Positions 51,825-60,160 of a DNA stretch of 64,000 nt are shown piece after piece. The position numbers and the translations under genes were made by a program. Location of the stretch: positions 62,001-126,000 of the forward strand of contig DGYI01000015.1 in the NCBI GenBank assembly GCA_002396645.1. The letters run 5' to 3'. Origin of the DNA: Firmicutes bacterium UBA5010 (GTDB lineage: Bacteria > Bacillota > Clostridia > Tissierellales > Sedimentibacteraceae). The number at the start of each line of letters is the position of its first letter. Positions within the stretch are counted from its first letter, which is position 1. A model generated the notes under the pieces. It saw only the letters and a program-made list of their open reading frames with translations. It made no database searches and was not told where the DNA came from.

Positions 51825-53078
51825 TTAATGTTGTGTTCTTTTCTTTCTATCTAATTCTGTCGGCTCAAGTGCTAATCTCTCTCCTGCCAACAGACCTGCA
51901 ACTCCTGTTTTATGAACCTTTTTCTTTCCTTGACATACATCACATGTACATTCTATCGGCGGAAGATTTGTAGGCTCTGTATAGGTAGTTATAACACCTT
52001 CAAAGTTTCTTAATATAACTTTATCCGGCGATTGAGAAATAACATAGTTAGGCATAACAGGAGTTTTTCCTCCTCCTCCAGGTGCATCAACAACGAATGT
52101 AGGCACAGCATAACCGGAAGTATGTCCTCTTAATGATTCTATTATTTCTATACCCTTGCTTACAGGTGTTCTGAAATGCTCTATACCTAATGAAAGGTCA
52201 CACTGATAAATATAGTACGGACGAATTCTTATTTTAACTAATTCGTGCATTAAATTCATCATTATGTGCGGACAATCATTTACTCCTCTTAATAAAACAC
52301 TTTGGTTTCCTAACGGAATACCTGCGTCAGCAAGCTTTCTTATAGCTTCTTTTGCTTCAGGCGTAAATTCTTTCGGATGGTTAAAGTGTGTATTTAACCA
52401 AATCGGATGATATTTTTTAAGCATATTAACTAAATCATCAGTGATTCTTTGCGGACAAACTACAGGTGTTCTTGAACCAAGTCTGATAATTTCAACATGC
52501 GGTATTGTTCTTAAATTCTTAATGATGTATTCAAGTATATCATCTGATACAAGTAAGCAGTCTCCGCCTGATAATAATACGTCTCTTACCTCAGGGTGAT
52601 TTCTTACGTACTCTATACATTTATCAATGTTCTCTAACGGAACCGAATGATCCTGTTGACCTGCGAATCTTCTTCTTGTACAGTGTCTGCAATACATAGA
52701 ACATTGGTCTGTTATAAGCATCAATACTCTGTCCGGATATCTGTGAGTTAATCCCGGTGCCGGAGAATCTCCATCCTCGTGTAACGGGTCTTCCATATCT
52801 GCCGCACCTATATGTGTTTCTGTAATTGTCGGTACCGCCTGCATTCTTATTGGACATCTGTGATCATCTTTATCCATTTGTGCCGCATAGTAAGGTGTTA
52901 TACCCAGTCTGAACTTTGACAATACATCGGAAATATCTTTTTCTTCCTGCTCTGTCATGTTGATTATTTGCTTAAGTTTTTCCACTGAATCTATTCTGTT
53001 GTTTACTTGCCAATGCCAATCATCCCATTGCTCGGATGTTACATTTTTCCAAAGTGGTATATCATTGTAATATGCCAT
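51825..53078 (-). CDS. kamA: L-lysine 2,3-aminomutase (radical SAM)
   Basis: A 417-residue enzyme converting L-lysine to L-beta-lysine using SAM, a [4Fe-4S] cluster and PLP. ITDQCSMYCRHCTRRRFAG contains the CxxxCxxC cluster motif; DVLLSGGDCLLVSD is the SAM-binding GGD region; VDAPGGGGKTPVMPNYVI holds the PLP lysine. The C-terminal CTCDVC is a zinc site. The N-terminus WKNVTSEQWDDWHWQVNNRI is family-typical. It is the entry step of lysine fermentation. Confidence 0.95.
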   Translation of the reverse strand: MAYYNDIPLWKNVTSEQWDDWHWQVNNRIDSVEKLKQIINMTEQEEKDISDVLSKFRLGITPYYAAQMDKDDHRCPIRMQAVPTITETHIGAADMEDPLHEDGDSPAPGLTHRYPDRVLMLITDQCSMYCRHCTRRRFAGQQDHSVPLENIDKCIEYVRNHPEVRDVLLSGGDCLLVSDDILEYIIKNLRTIPHVEIIRLGSRTPVVCPQRITDDLVNMLKKYHPIWLNTHFNHPKEFTPEAKEAIRKLADAGIPLGNQSVLLRGVNDCPHIMMNLMHELVKIRIRPYYIYQCDLSLGIEHFRTPVSKGIEIIESLRGHTSGYAVPTFVVDAPGGGGKTPVMPNYVISQSPDKVILRNFEGVITTYTEPTNLPPIECTCDVCQGKKKVHKTGVAGLLAGERLALEPTELDRKKRTQH

Positions 53079-53110
53079 TTAATTTCCTCCCTTTAGATTA
53101 TATGGTTTTA

Positions 53111-53158
53111 GCTGCGCATAGTCTTGTAAAACAAGACTTTTATCTTGCGCAGCAAGAT
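53111..53158 (-). other. Nested/alternative hairpins between kdd and kamA
   Basis: GCTGCGCA (53111-53118) pairs with TGCGCAGC (53146-53153) and encloses AGTCTTG/CAAGACT (53120-53126, 53132-53138). ATCTTGC-GCA-GCAAGAT (53142-53158) can form instead of the outer stem, because they share bases. Neither stem is followed by a U-tract, so transcript processing or mRNA stability control is more likely than termination. Confidence 0.65.
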
Positions 53159-53172
53159 TTTTAATTTATAAT

Positions 53173-54216
53173 TTAGTTTCCTGCATACAATTTTGTGTAT
53201 AAATCTCTTAAAGGTTTTGATTCTCTCATTATTTGAAGTGATATTTCGGCATGGTTTTTAGTGTATCCGTTTCCTACTATCATATTAACGTCTTTACCAA
53301 CGCCTTCTGCTCCTAAAGCAGCTTTTGTAAAGCTTGTAGCCATACTGAAGAAATATACTGTTCCGTCATCTTTGCATGAAAGTATACAGCTCATTTCGCA
53401 GTTTTCTCTGCTTACACAGCTGATTACTATATCACAAAGCTCTCCGTTTGTAACTTCCATAACTTTTTCATAAACCTCAACAGCATTACTTGCATCTGCT
53501 GTTAAGTAAACATCTGCTAACCCTAATTCTTTAACATCTGTTAATGATTTTTCACTTCTTGCAAGACAGATAACTTTTCCTGTTATACCTGCTCTTTTCT
53601 TTGCTTCATATAAGCAAAGCATACCTGATTTGCCTGCTCCGCCAAGCACTAATACAGTGTCTCCCGGTTTTACAAGTTTTGCAGTTTGTGCAGGAGCACC
53701 CGCAACGTCAAGAACTGATAATGCTAAGTTTTCAGGCAGGTCTGTAGGTATTTTAGCATAAATACCGCTTTCAAACAATATAGCCTGACCCTTAATATCA
53801 ACTTGGTCTATATCTTTTCTGACTTCAAGTATTTCTTCAATCACTAAAGGTGTTAAAGATAATGATACTAAAGTAGCTATTTTATCTCCGACTTTTAAAT
53901 TTGTTTTTCCTTCTAATGCAGGACCTATTTCTTTAACTGTTCCGATAAGCATTCCGCCTGAACCTGTTACAGGGTTTTGGTGCTTACCTCTTTCAGCAAC
54001 GATGCCTTTCATTATTTTTTTAATTTCTTCAACATCACCTTTAGCTTGATCACTGATTTGAGTGAAGCTTGCAGAGTCAACATTTAATGTTTGTACATCA
54101 ATAAGTATTTCGTTGTCGTATATCTCCATAGTGTTGTCAATTTTAAGCGCAGGTTGCGGCAGAACTCCTGCAGGCTCAATTACTCTGTGAGTTCCGAATG
54201 GATTGCCTTTTTTCAT
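53173..54216 (-). CDS. kdd: L-erythro-3,5-diaminohexanoate dehydrogenase
   Basis: About 347 residues, the family's usual length. KKGNPFGTHRVIEPAGVLPQ at the N-terminus is characteristic of Kdd, and DTVLVLGGAGKSGMLCLYEAKK is the Rossmann NAD(P)-binding loop. It oxidises 3,5-diaminohexanoate to 5-amino-3-oxohexanoate after the aminomutases. ATTGGAGGAT (54221-54230) places the RBS before the ATG at 54216, and the sigma-54 promoter at 54280-54295 fits. A longer ATG at 54267 lies at about the transcription start, so it is unlikely. It is the first gene of the operon. Confidence 0.93.
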   Translation of the reverse strand: MKKGNPFGTHRVIEPAGVLPQPALKIDNTMEIYDNEILIDVQTLNVDSASFTQISDQAKGDVEEIKKIMKGIVAERGKHQNPVTGSGGMLIGTVKEIGPALEGKTNLKVGDKIATLVSLSLTPLVIEEILEVRKDIDQVDIKGQAILFESGIYAKIPTDLPENLALSVLDVAGAPAQTAKLVKPGDTVLVLGGAGKSGMLCLYEAKKRAGITGKVICLARSEKSLTDVKELGLADVYLTADASNAVEVYEKVMEVTNGELCDIVISCVSRENCEMSCILSCKDDGTVYFFSMATSFTKAALGAEGVGKDVNMIVGNGYTKNHAEISLQIMRESKPLRDLYTKLYAGN

Positions 54217-54279
54217 TTTTATCCTCCAATGTTTAATTATAATATTTTTATACAATTTTGTATTCAAATAATTAATATT

Positions 54280-54295
54280 TGCAAAAACTATGCCA
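54280..54295 (-). promoter_or_regulatory. Sigma-54 (-24/-12) promoter of the kdd-kam operon
   Basis: The minus strand reads TGGCATAGTTTTTGCA, matching TGGCAY-N5-TTGCA with the invariant GG-N10-GC. The -24 element is the complement of 54290-54295 and the -12 element of 54280-54284. Expected start is near 54268, giving a leader of about 52 nt to the kdd ATG. Confidence 0.9.
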
Positions 54296-54375
54296 TATAA
54301 GCTTTTAAATATCGATTATAATATGCCCATTTTTCAAGCTTATTAATCAATCTAATTTTTATATTTTAAATCAAA

Positions 54376-54391
54376 TGCCCAATATTCGGCA
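54376..54391. promoter_or_regulatory. Candidate activator site (UAS) for the sigma-54 promoter
   Basis: TGCCCAATATTCGGCA is a 16-bp near-palindrome with one mismatched pair, centred about 115 bp upstream of the predicted kdd start. TGCCTAATAATCGGCA (14/16) occurs before the activator gene at 55190-55205. A weaker partial match, TGCCCATTTTTCAAGC, is at 54324-54339, about 52 bp away. Confidence 0.7.
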
Positions 54392-54445
54392 TGTGCTTTA
54401 AATTAAGCTTGTGACATGCAGATACAGTATGATATAATATTTAAT

Positions 54446-54466
54446 GACTCAAATAAAGCTTGAGTC
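54446..54466. promoter_or_regulatory. Inverted repeat upstream of the DUF1934 gene
   Basis: GACTCAA (54446-54452) and TTGAGTC (54460-54466) with a 7-bp spacer lie between two TATAAT hexamers (54433-54438 and 54485-54490). It could be an operator for the rightward transcript. The following 180 bp to 54672 contain CGAGT/ACTCG and TCTCG/CGAGA pairs that may fold but match no RNA family I know. Confidence 0.45.
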
Positions 54467-54672
54467 TATGGATATTAACAATGATATAATATATGTGAGA
54501 TATTTAAAATAGCGAGTGTACTGGTTTGCATGACATTTAGCAGACAAAACTATAAATTTTTTACTCGAATTTTAAATATTTTAAAAAGATCTCGAAACTA
54601 TAAGATAATATTATCACAGCGAGACTATGTCTTGTATATTAGATTTCAGTATAAATTAAGGAAGTGAAGAGT

Positions 54673-55086
54673 ATGAGAATAAAAGTAACAGGTCAGCAAT
54701 TTGACCATGATGATAATATGGTTGATGAAATACAGCTTGTAACAGATGCTGAAGTAAAAAGGGAAAATGATTTATTTATAATAGATTATACAGAAAATAA
54801 CGAAAATACCGATGAAAATGTGACTACAAGGCTTAGAGCGACAGATAAAAAGCTTGTCATGACCAAGCTTGGAATGGTATCGTCAACATTAGAGTTTGAA
54901 GTTGATAAAAAATATAATTCCGTCTACAGCACAATCTACGGAGACTTTAAAATGGTGATATCTACTATATATTATGATTATAATATAAGCGAAGACGGTA
55001 CAGGATATATAAGTTTAAAATATATAGTGAATCTTGGAGAAAACGAGCCTTACACAAATGTGTTGAATATTATTCTATATAAATAA
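54673..55086 (+). CDS. DUF1934 (YwiB-type) beta-barrel protein
   Basis: A 137-residue predicted small beta-barrel. MRIKVTGQQFDHDDN, DLFIIDYTE, LVMTKLGMVSSTLEFEVDK and YISLKYIVNLGENEPYTNVLNIILY follow the DUF1934 strand pattern. Family members often lie beside argS or spo genes, which is not the case here; function is unknown. The ATG at 54673 with AAGGAAGTG upstream is preferred over an earlier TTG at 54664. It is separated from the divergent kdd by about 450 bp. Confidence 0.75.
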   Translation: MRIKVTGQQFDHDDNMVDEIQLVTDAEVKRENDLFIIDYTENNENTDENVTTRLRATDKKLVMTKLGMVSSTLEFEVDKKYNSVYSTIYGDFKMVISTIYYDYNISEDGTGYISLKYIVNLGENEPYTNVLNIILYK

Positions 55087-55168
55087 ATGATGGAACTTTA
55101 TCGAATAATCAGGAAAATCTCAGTGTTTTGACGAAATTTCAAGAAAACGTTTTAAACACGAACATTGT

Positions 55169-55205
55169 AGCCGATTTTTCGGCATATATTGCCTAATAAT
55201 CGGCA
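55169..55205. promoter_or_regulatory. Tandem palindromes in the activator leader (autoregulatory candidate)
   Basis: AGCCGATTTTTCGGCA (55169-55184) and TGCCTAATAATCGGCA (55190-55205) have centres exactly 21 bp apart, two helical turns. Both resemble the UAS at 54376-54391. They lie between a possible promoter (TTGACG 55128-55133, TTTAAA 55151-55156, 17-bp spacing) and the RBS at 55209-55214. Confidence 0.65.
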
Positions 55206-55221
55206 CTTAGGAGGCGAGACA

Positions 55222-56640
55222 GTGGAAAGAAAATTTTTTAATGCACTTTTAAAAGCTATAGACCACATTGATGACGGGATTCACATAATTGACGCATCAG
55301 GTAAAATTATATATTATAATCAAGCCGCCAAGCAGTTAGATGAAATAGATGTCGAAAAGGCTATCGGCAGGCATATTCTTGAAGTCTATCCTTCATTAAG
55401 TTTAGAAACAAGCACACTTTTGCAGGTTATGAGAACCTGTAAGCCGATGTACAATGTAGAACAGAATTTTACAAATTATAAAGGCGATAAAATTTCAACA
55501 GTTAATACTTCCTTGCCTATAATGTATAATAACAAGGTCGTAGGTGCTGTTGAAATTTCAAAAAACATAACCGCAGTAAAGGAATTATCGGAAAAAATAG
55601 TAAAGCTGCAAAACGAGCTGTATGCGCGCCAAAATAAATTATCATTACCTGATAATTCGGATGTTAAAAACAAAAATACAGCCGATTACACTTTTTTGGA
55701 TATAATAGGCCACAGCAAGGAAATGCAAAAAATCAAATCCTTAGGGCTAAAGGCATCGGAATCCGATTCTCCTGTTTTGATATCAGGGGCTACAGGGACA
55801 GGCAAGGAGCTGGTCGTTCAATCTATACATAATTCCAGCAAAAGAAAAAATCATCCGTTTATAGCTCAAAACTGTGCAGCTTTACCCAACAATTTACTGG
55901 AGAGTATCTTGTTCGGAAGTGTAAAAGGCAGCTTTACCGGGGCTGAAAACAGAGCAGGATTATTTGAGCTGGCAAACGGAGGAACATTATTTTTAGATGA
56001 AATAAACTCTATGCCTGTGGAACTTCAGGCAAAGCTTCTCAGAGTTTTGCAGGACGGAAGACTAAGACGTGTTGGAGCAAGCACAACTGTCGATATAGAT
56101 GTGCGCATTGTATCTGCCATAAATGTGCCTTTGCACAAGGTTTTAGATTTAGGGCAGCTGCGCAGCGACCTGTTTTACAGATTAAGCGTTATAAGCTTCG
56201 AAATACCTTCGCTTAAGGAAAGAGTTCAGGATATTCCTGTGCTTGTGGATTATTTTATAAAAAAATACAATGAAAAGTGCAACAAGTTTTTTTCTAATAT
56301 TTCAAATGAGGTTTTGAAAATATTTATGGACTACGATTGGCCCGGAAATGTAAGAGAGCTTGAGCACACCATTGAAAGCGTTATAAGCTTATATGACGGA
56401 GAAGTAATAAGAGAGGAACATCTTCCGTTTCAATTTAAGCATATACACAATAATAAAAGGGATATAAATATTGATTCAAACAGTATACGTCCTCTTGATG
56501 TATCATTGCAAAGCTACGAAAGAGAAATTATAGCCTCTGCACTTGAAAAAGTTGATTATAATATCTCCAAAGCGGCTAAACTGCTCAATGTACCGAGACA
56601 GACTTTACAGTATAAAATAAAGAAATTAGAGATTATGTAA
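55222..56640 (+). CDS. Sigma-54-dependent activator (PAS-AAA+-Fis) of the kam operon
   Basis: About 472 residues, RocR/NtrC-like. A PAS sensor (residues about 5-125; GIHIIDASGKIIYYNQAAKQ) precedes the AAA+ domain (about 155-390) with VLISGATGTGKELVVQSIH (Walker A), GSFTGAENRAGLFELANGGTLFLDEI (GAFTGA loop variant GSFTGA and Walker B) and the FYRLSV segment. The Fis-type HTH is at the C-terminus (ISKAAKLLNVPRQTLQYKIK). No receiver domain, so the PAS domain probably senses a ligand. GTG 55222 has AGGAGG 7 bp upstream; a TTG at 55189 falls inside a palindrome. The nearest sigma-54 promoter is that of kdd, the likely target. Confidence 0.9.
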   Translation: MERKFFNALLKAIDHIDDGIHIIDASGKIIYYNQAAKQLDEIDVEKAIGRHILEVYPSLSLETSTLLQVMRTCKPMYNVEQNFTNYKGDKISTVNTSLPIMYNNKVVGAVEISKNITAVKELSEKIVKLQNELYARQNKLSLPDNSDVKNKNTADYTFLDIIGHSKEMQKIKSLGLKASESDSPVLISGATGTGKELVVQSIHNSSKRKNHPFIAQNCAALPNNLLESILFGSVKGSFTGAENRAGLFELANGGTLFLDEINSMPVELQAKLLRVLQDGRLRRVGASTTVDIDVRIVSAINVPLHKVLDLGQLRSDLFYRLSVISFEIPSLKERVQDIPVLVDYFIKKYNEKCNKFFSNISNEVLKIFMDYDWPGNVRELEHTIESVISLYDGEVIREEHLPFQFKHIHNNKRDINIDSNSIRPLDVSLQSYEREIIASALEKVDYNISKAAKLLNVPRQTLQYKIKKLEIM

Positions 56641-56734
56641 TATTAAACAGTTAAAGACAAAACTCCGCACAAAAAATCGGGTAGACTCCTTTGAGATATG
56701 ATAGGATGAATTTACACAGATAGGAGGAACACGT

Positions 56735-57595
56735 ATGAACTGGGTAGAAGGTATGAGCAATGCTGTCCGCTATATTGAAGAAAATCTGACCGAGGATTTG
56801 ACGGTTGAAAATATAGCGAAGCAAGCTTTTGTATCAAGCTTTTATTTTCAAAAAGGATTCAGCATGCTATGCGGTTTTACCGTTGGAGAATATATCAGAC
56901 TTCGGAGACTTACTCTTGCCGGCAGTGAGCTCTTAGCGACAAATGAGAAAATCATAGATATCGCACTGAAGTATGGATATGATTCCCCTGATAGTTTTAC
57001 TAAAGCTTTTACCAGGTTTCACAGAATAACTCCGTCTGCTGCAAGAAAAGACGGTGCGATGATTAAATCATTTGCTCCTCTTAAAATCAAATTCACATTG
57101 GAGGGCGGTTTTATCATGGATTATAAAATTGTTGAAAAAGAAAATTTTACGGTTATGGGTGTATCAAAGCAGTTCAGATACGACACTGCTGCTAAAGAAA
57201 TTCCTAAGTTTTGGGATGAACATTATCAAACGGGAAAAAATAAAACAGTTGCCGGAATGTACGGAATATCTATTGACGAGGACAACAGCGGCGAGGTATT
57301 TGAGTATTTGATTGCAGATGATTATTTGCCTTGGAATGAAGTGCCGAGCGGCTTTATCTGCCGAACAATTCCAAAGCATACTTGGGCAGTTTTCCCTTGT
57401 AAGGGTGCTATGCCGAATTCACTTCAAGAAGTACACAAGAAAATATTTTCAGAATGGCTGCCAAACTGTAAGGACTACGAAATTGCGGAAAGATATAACA
57501 TTGAACTTTACAGCTCTAAGGATGACTATCCTAATGGAGTTCAGGATGAAAATTATCACAGTGAAATCTGGATTCCTGTAAAGAAGAAAGCATAA
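56735..57595 (+). CDS. AraC-family regulator with GyrI-like effector domain
   Basis: A 286-residue protein: two AraC helix-turn-helix motifs (1-105; NIAKQAFVSSFYFQKGFSMLCGFTVGEYIRLRRL, KIIDIALKYGYDSPDSFTKAFTRFHRITPSAARK), then a GyrI/AraC_E_bind domain (125-286; DYKIVEKENFTVMGVSKQF, HTWAVFPCKGAMPNSLQEVHKKIFSEWLP, YPNGVQDENYHSEIWIPVKK). Such proteins bind small hydrophobic or cationic compounds and often control multidrug efflux. AGGAGG lies 7 bp before the ATG. It ends in a strong terminator, so any control over the next operon is by protein. Confidence 0.87.
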   Translation: MNWVEGMSNAVRYIEENLTEDLTVENIAKQAFVSSFYFQKGFSMLCGFTVGEYIRLRRLTLAGSELLATNEKIIDIALKYGYDSPDSFTKAFTRFHRITPSAARKDGAMIKSFAPLKIKFTLEGGFIMDYKIVEKENFTVMGVSKQFRYDTAAKEIPKFWDEHYQTGKNKTVAGMYGISIDEDNSGEVFEYLIADDYLPWNEVPSGFICRTIPKHTWAVFPCKGAMPNSLQEVHKKIFSEWLPNCKDYEIAERYNIELYSSKDDYPNGVQDENYHSEIWIPVKKKA

Positions 57596-57608
57596 TTTAG
57601 AAACAGAC

Positions 57609-57656
57609 AAAACCCCGTTATTTATTGGTTTTAAGCCAATAAATAACGGGGTTTTT
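57609..57656 (+). terminator. Strong terminator of the first AraC-family gene
   Basis: AAACCCCGTTATTTATTGG (57609-57627) and its exact complement (57635-57653) enclose a 7-nt loop and are followed by TTTTTT. Confidence 0.95.
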
Positions 57657-57683
57657 TGATAGCTGAATTTTTTTATAATAGAC

Positions 57684-57712
57684 TTGACATCACCAAAATA
57701 ACCGTGTATACT
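57684..57712 (+). promoter_or_regulatory. Promoter of the marR-ABC exporter operon, with operator-like palindrome
   Basis: TTGACA (57684-57689) and TATACT (57707-57712) are 17 bp apart. TAAC-ACA-GTTA (57714-57724) lies at the transcription start, and TTAGTAAT/GTTAATCA half-sites follow, which is where a MarR repressor could bind. Confidence 0.8.
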
Positions 57713-57768
57713 ATTAACACAGTTAGTAATTATGGTCGTTAATCATATTCGTACAGGAGGTGTGTGGT

Positions 57769-58230
57769 GTGGTATCTGAAAACGAAAAAAATAGTTTGAG
57801 TTATGCTGAAAAAGCATTTGTTACTCTTAATGAAATCATGTCAAAAAAACAGAATGATATGCTGGAAAATATCAATCGTGCAAACAAGGGAGAGCTTTTT
57901 GTTTTACAATTTTTATCAATGCGCAAAAATGCGGTAATCCCTTCTGAGCTGAGTATAGCCTTGAATGCCAGCACGGCACGAATATCGGCATTGCTTGGCA
58001 ACTTAGAGAAAAAGGGTCAGATTGTGCGTGACATAGACAAAAGCAATCGCCGTAATATCCTCGTAACCATCACTGAGGAAGGACGCAAGCGTGCTGAAAC
58101 TGAAATGAAGGAAATTCAAGGTCTTATGACGCGAGTATTTATTGACATGGGCGAAGAGGATACGTCAGAATTCATTCGACTGACAAGTCAATTTTTTGAG
58201 CTTATGAAAAAATATTTACCGCGTGATTAA
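57769..58230 (+). CDS. MarR-family transcriptional regulator
   Basis: About 153 residues. The winged helix (PSELSIALNASTARISALLGNLEKKGQIVRDIDKSNRRNILVTITEEG) carries the recognition helix and the conserved D-x-R-x2-L/I wing. Flanking helices form the dimer (ANKGELFVLQFLSMRKN; FFELMKKYLPRD). GTG 57769 follows AGGAGG by 8 bp; the GTG at 57760 overlaps that RBS. It is the first gene of an operon with the two exporter genes, as usual for a drug-responsive local repressor. Confidence 0.87.
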   Translation: MVSENEKNSLSYAEKAFVTLNEIMSKKQNDMLENINRANKGELFVLQFLSMRKNAVIPSELSIALNASTARISALLGNLEKKGQIVRDIDKSNRRNILVTITEEGRKRAETEMKEIQGLMTRVFIDMGEEDTSEFIRLTSQFFELMKKYLPRD

Positions 58231-58287
58231 AAAGAATGAGATATTAATAGCGGATAAATTGACACACTATACCAAAGCGCTTTTTTA

Positions 58288-58316
58288 TTTATGCGGACTT
58301 CATTGTCCGCATAAAA
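58288..58316 (+). terminator. Hairpin after marR (possible partial terminator)
   Basis: TTTATGCGGAC (58288-58298) pairs with GTCCGCATAAA (58305-58315) followed by AAC rather than a T run, so in the plus direction it may only stabilise the mRNA or attenuate. A second small hairpin CCCTATT/AATAGGG (58321-58337) follows before the ABC gene RBS. Confidence 0.6.
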
Positions 58317-58396
58317 ACAGCCCTATTGCTAATAGGGTTCACTATAAATACAGCTTGTATCAAACCCTATATAACTGATTGGAGGAATTAATTTCT

Positions 58397-60160
58397 ATGT
58401 TAAAAATTTTAAAATATCTCAAGCCGAAGGAATGGCTGATGGCAGGTATCAGTCTTATCTTCATCGTATCACAGGTCTGGCTTGATCTCAAACTCCCCGA
58501 TTATATGTCAGAAATAACAAGGCTGACTCAAACACCGGGCAGTGAAATAAGCAGTATATGGCTTAATGGCGGATATATGCTTCTGTGCGCATTAGGAAGT
58601 CTTGCCGCTTCAATTATCGTTGGTTATTTCGCCGCGAAAATTGCTGCATTATTCTCACAGCGCTTAAGAAGTCTTCTGTTTAATAAGGTTGAGTCCTTTT
58701 CGTTGGAAGAAATCAACCGCTTTTCAACTTCAAGTCTGATTACACGTTCCACAAACGATATTACTCAAATTCAAATGTTGGTTGTGATGGCTTTGCAATT
58801 AGTTATCAAATCTCCTATTATGGCTGTGTGGGCAATCTCTAAGATTGCGGGTAAAGGATTTGAATGGTCAATAGTAACAGGAGCAGCTGTTTTGATTGTA
58901 CTGCTAATGGTTACGCTTTTAATGATATTCGTGATACCGAAATTTAAAAAAATGCAGACTCTCACTGACAATATAACTCGTGTAACAAGAGAAAATCTTA
59001 CTGGACTGCGCGTTATCCGTGCATACAATGCAGAAGGCTACCAAGAAGATAAATTTGAAACAGCAAACGAAGAACTCACAAGTACACAGATGTTTACAAA
59101 CCGTGCTATGGCAATAATGATGCCTGTTATGACCGTAGTAATGAGCGGTCTTTCACTTGCAATTTATTGGGTAGGGGCATATCTAATTAATTCGGCAGAC
59201 GCAATGGATAAATTGACTGTATTCTCCAACATGGTTGTATTTTCACAATACGCAATGCAAGTTATCATGTCATTTATGATGCTTATAATGATATTCATTA
59301 TGCTTCCGCGTGCAAGTGTTTCAGCAAAACGTATCAATGAAGTGCTTGATACAAAACCTACTATTTTAGATGGTAATGAAACCCAAGGTAAAGCAGGACT
59401 TATAGGTCAGGTCGAATTCAGGTCTGTCAGCTTCAAATATCCTGATGCGGCAGAAGCCGTCATTGAAAATATAAGTTTTACGGCAAAGCAAGGCGAAACA
59501 GTAGCCTTTATAGGCTCTACCGGAAGCGGCAAGTCAACGCTCATTAATCTTGTGCCTCGCTTCTTTGATGCAACAGAGGGCGAAGTGCTGATTGACGGTG
59601 TAAATGTAAAGGATTATAAGCAGGAATCTCTATTAAATAAAATCGGATATGTGCCGCAAAAAGCGGTGTTGTTCAAAGGAACGGTAGAATCTAATATAGC
59701 TTATGGAGATAATGGCCGTGATGAAAAAGTTCATATCGAGGAAGTAAAAAAAGCTATACAGATTGCACAGGGGGCGGACTTCGTTGAAAAAATGGATGGC
59801 AAATATGATGCCTCAATAGCACAAGGCGGAAGCAATATATCAGGTGGTCAGAAACAAAGACTTGCCATTGCCCGTGCGGTATACAGAAAACCGGAAATCT
59901 ATATTTTTGACGATTCTTTCTCAGCGCTTGATTATAAAACCGATCGTATTTTACGTACCGTGCTGAAAAAAGAAACTTCAGGTGTAACCAGCCTGATTGT
60001 AGCACAGCGAATCGGTACTATTATGGATGCAGATCAGATTATTGTACTTGACGAAGGTAAAATTGTCGGAAAAGGAACACATAAGGAATTGCTGCGTGAC
60101 TGCGCAGTATATAGAGAAATTGCAATGTCACAACTAAGCGAGGAGGAATTAGCGTCATGA
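58397..60160 (+). CDS. ABC exporter half-transporter, degenerate-Walker B subunit
   Basis: About 587 residues: a six-helix exporter domain (1-320) and an NBD. TVAFIGSTGSGKSTLINLVPR is Walker A, NISGGQKQRLAIARA is an intact signature, and IYIFDDSFSALD shows Asp in place of the catalytic Glu after Walker B. This is the non-catalytic partner of heterodimeric exporters (LmrCD/BmrCD/TM287-288 type). It overlaps the next gene by 4 bp (ATGA). GGAGG lies 11 bp before the ATG at 58397. Substrates are probably drugs or lipids. Confidence 0.9.
   Translation: MLKILKYLKPKEWLMAGISLIFIVSQVWLDLKLPDYMSEITRLTQTPGSEISSIWLNGGYMLLCALGSLAASIIVGYFAAKIAALFSQRLRSLLFNKVESFSLEEINRFSTSSLITRSTNDITQIQMLVVMALQLVIKSPIMAVWAISKIAGKGFEWSIVTGAAVLIVLLMVTLLMIFVIPKFKKMQTLTDNITRVTRENLTGLRVIRAYNAEGYQEDKFETANEELTSTQMFTNRAMAIMMPVMTVVMSGLSLAIYWVGAYLINSADAMDKLTVFSNMVVFSQYAMQVIMSFMMLIMIFIMLPRASVSAKRINEVLDTKPTILDGNETQGKAGLIGQVEFRSVSFKYPDAAEAVIENISFTAKQGETVAFIGSTGSGKSTLINLVPRFFDATEGEVLIDGVNVKDYKQESLLNKIGYVPQKAVLFKGTVESNIAYGDNGRDEKVHIEEVKKAIQIAQGADFVEKMDGKYDASIAQGGSNISGGQKQRLAIARAVYRKPEIYIFDDSFSALDYKTDRILRTVLKKETSGVTSLIVAQRIGTIMDADQIIVLDEGKIVGKGTHKELLRDCAVYREIAMSQLSEEELAS

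Noticed and set aside
54217..54267. Longer N-terminus for Kdd
   Set aside because: The extra 17 codons begin at the predicted sigma-54 start site and the good RBS is at 54221-54230, so ATG 54216 is the start.
55189..55221. TTG start for the sigma-54 activator
   Set aside because: No RBS precedes it and it falls in a regulatory palindrome; GTG 55222 has AGGAGG 7 bp upstream.
57609..57653. Large palindrome as an operator for marR
   Set aside because: It is a G/C-stemmed hairpin with a T6 tail right after a gene end, so a terminator.
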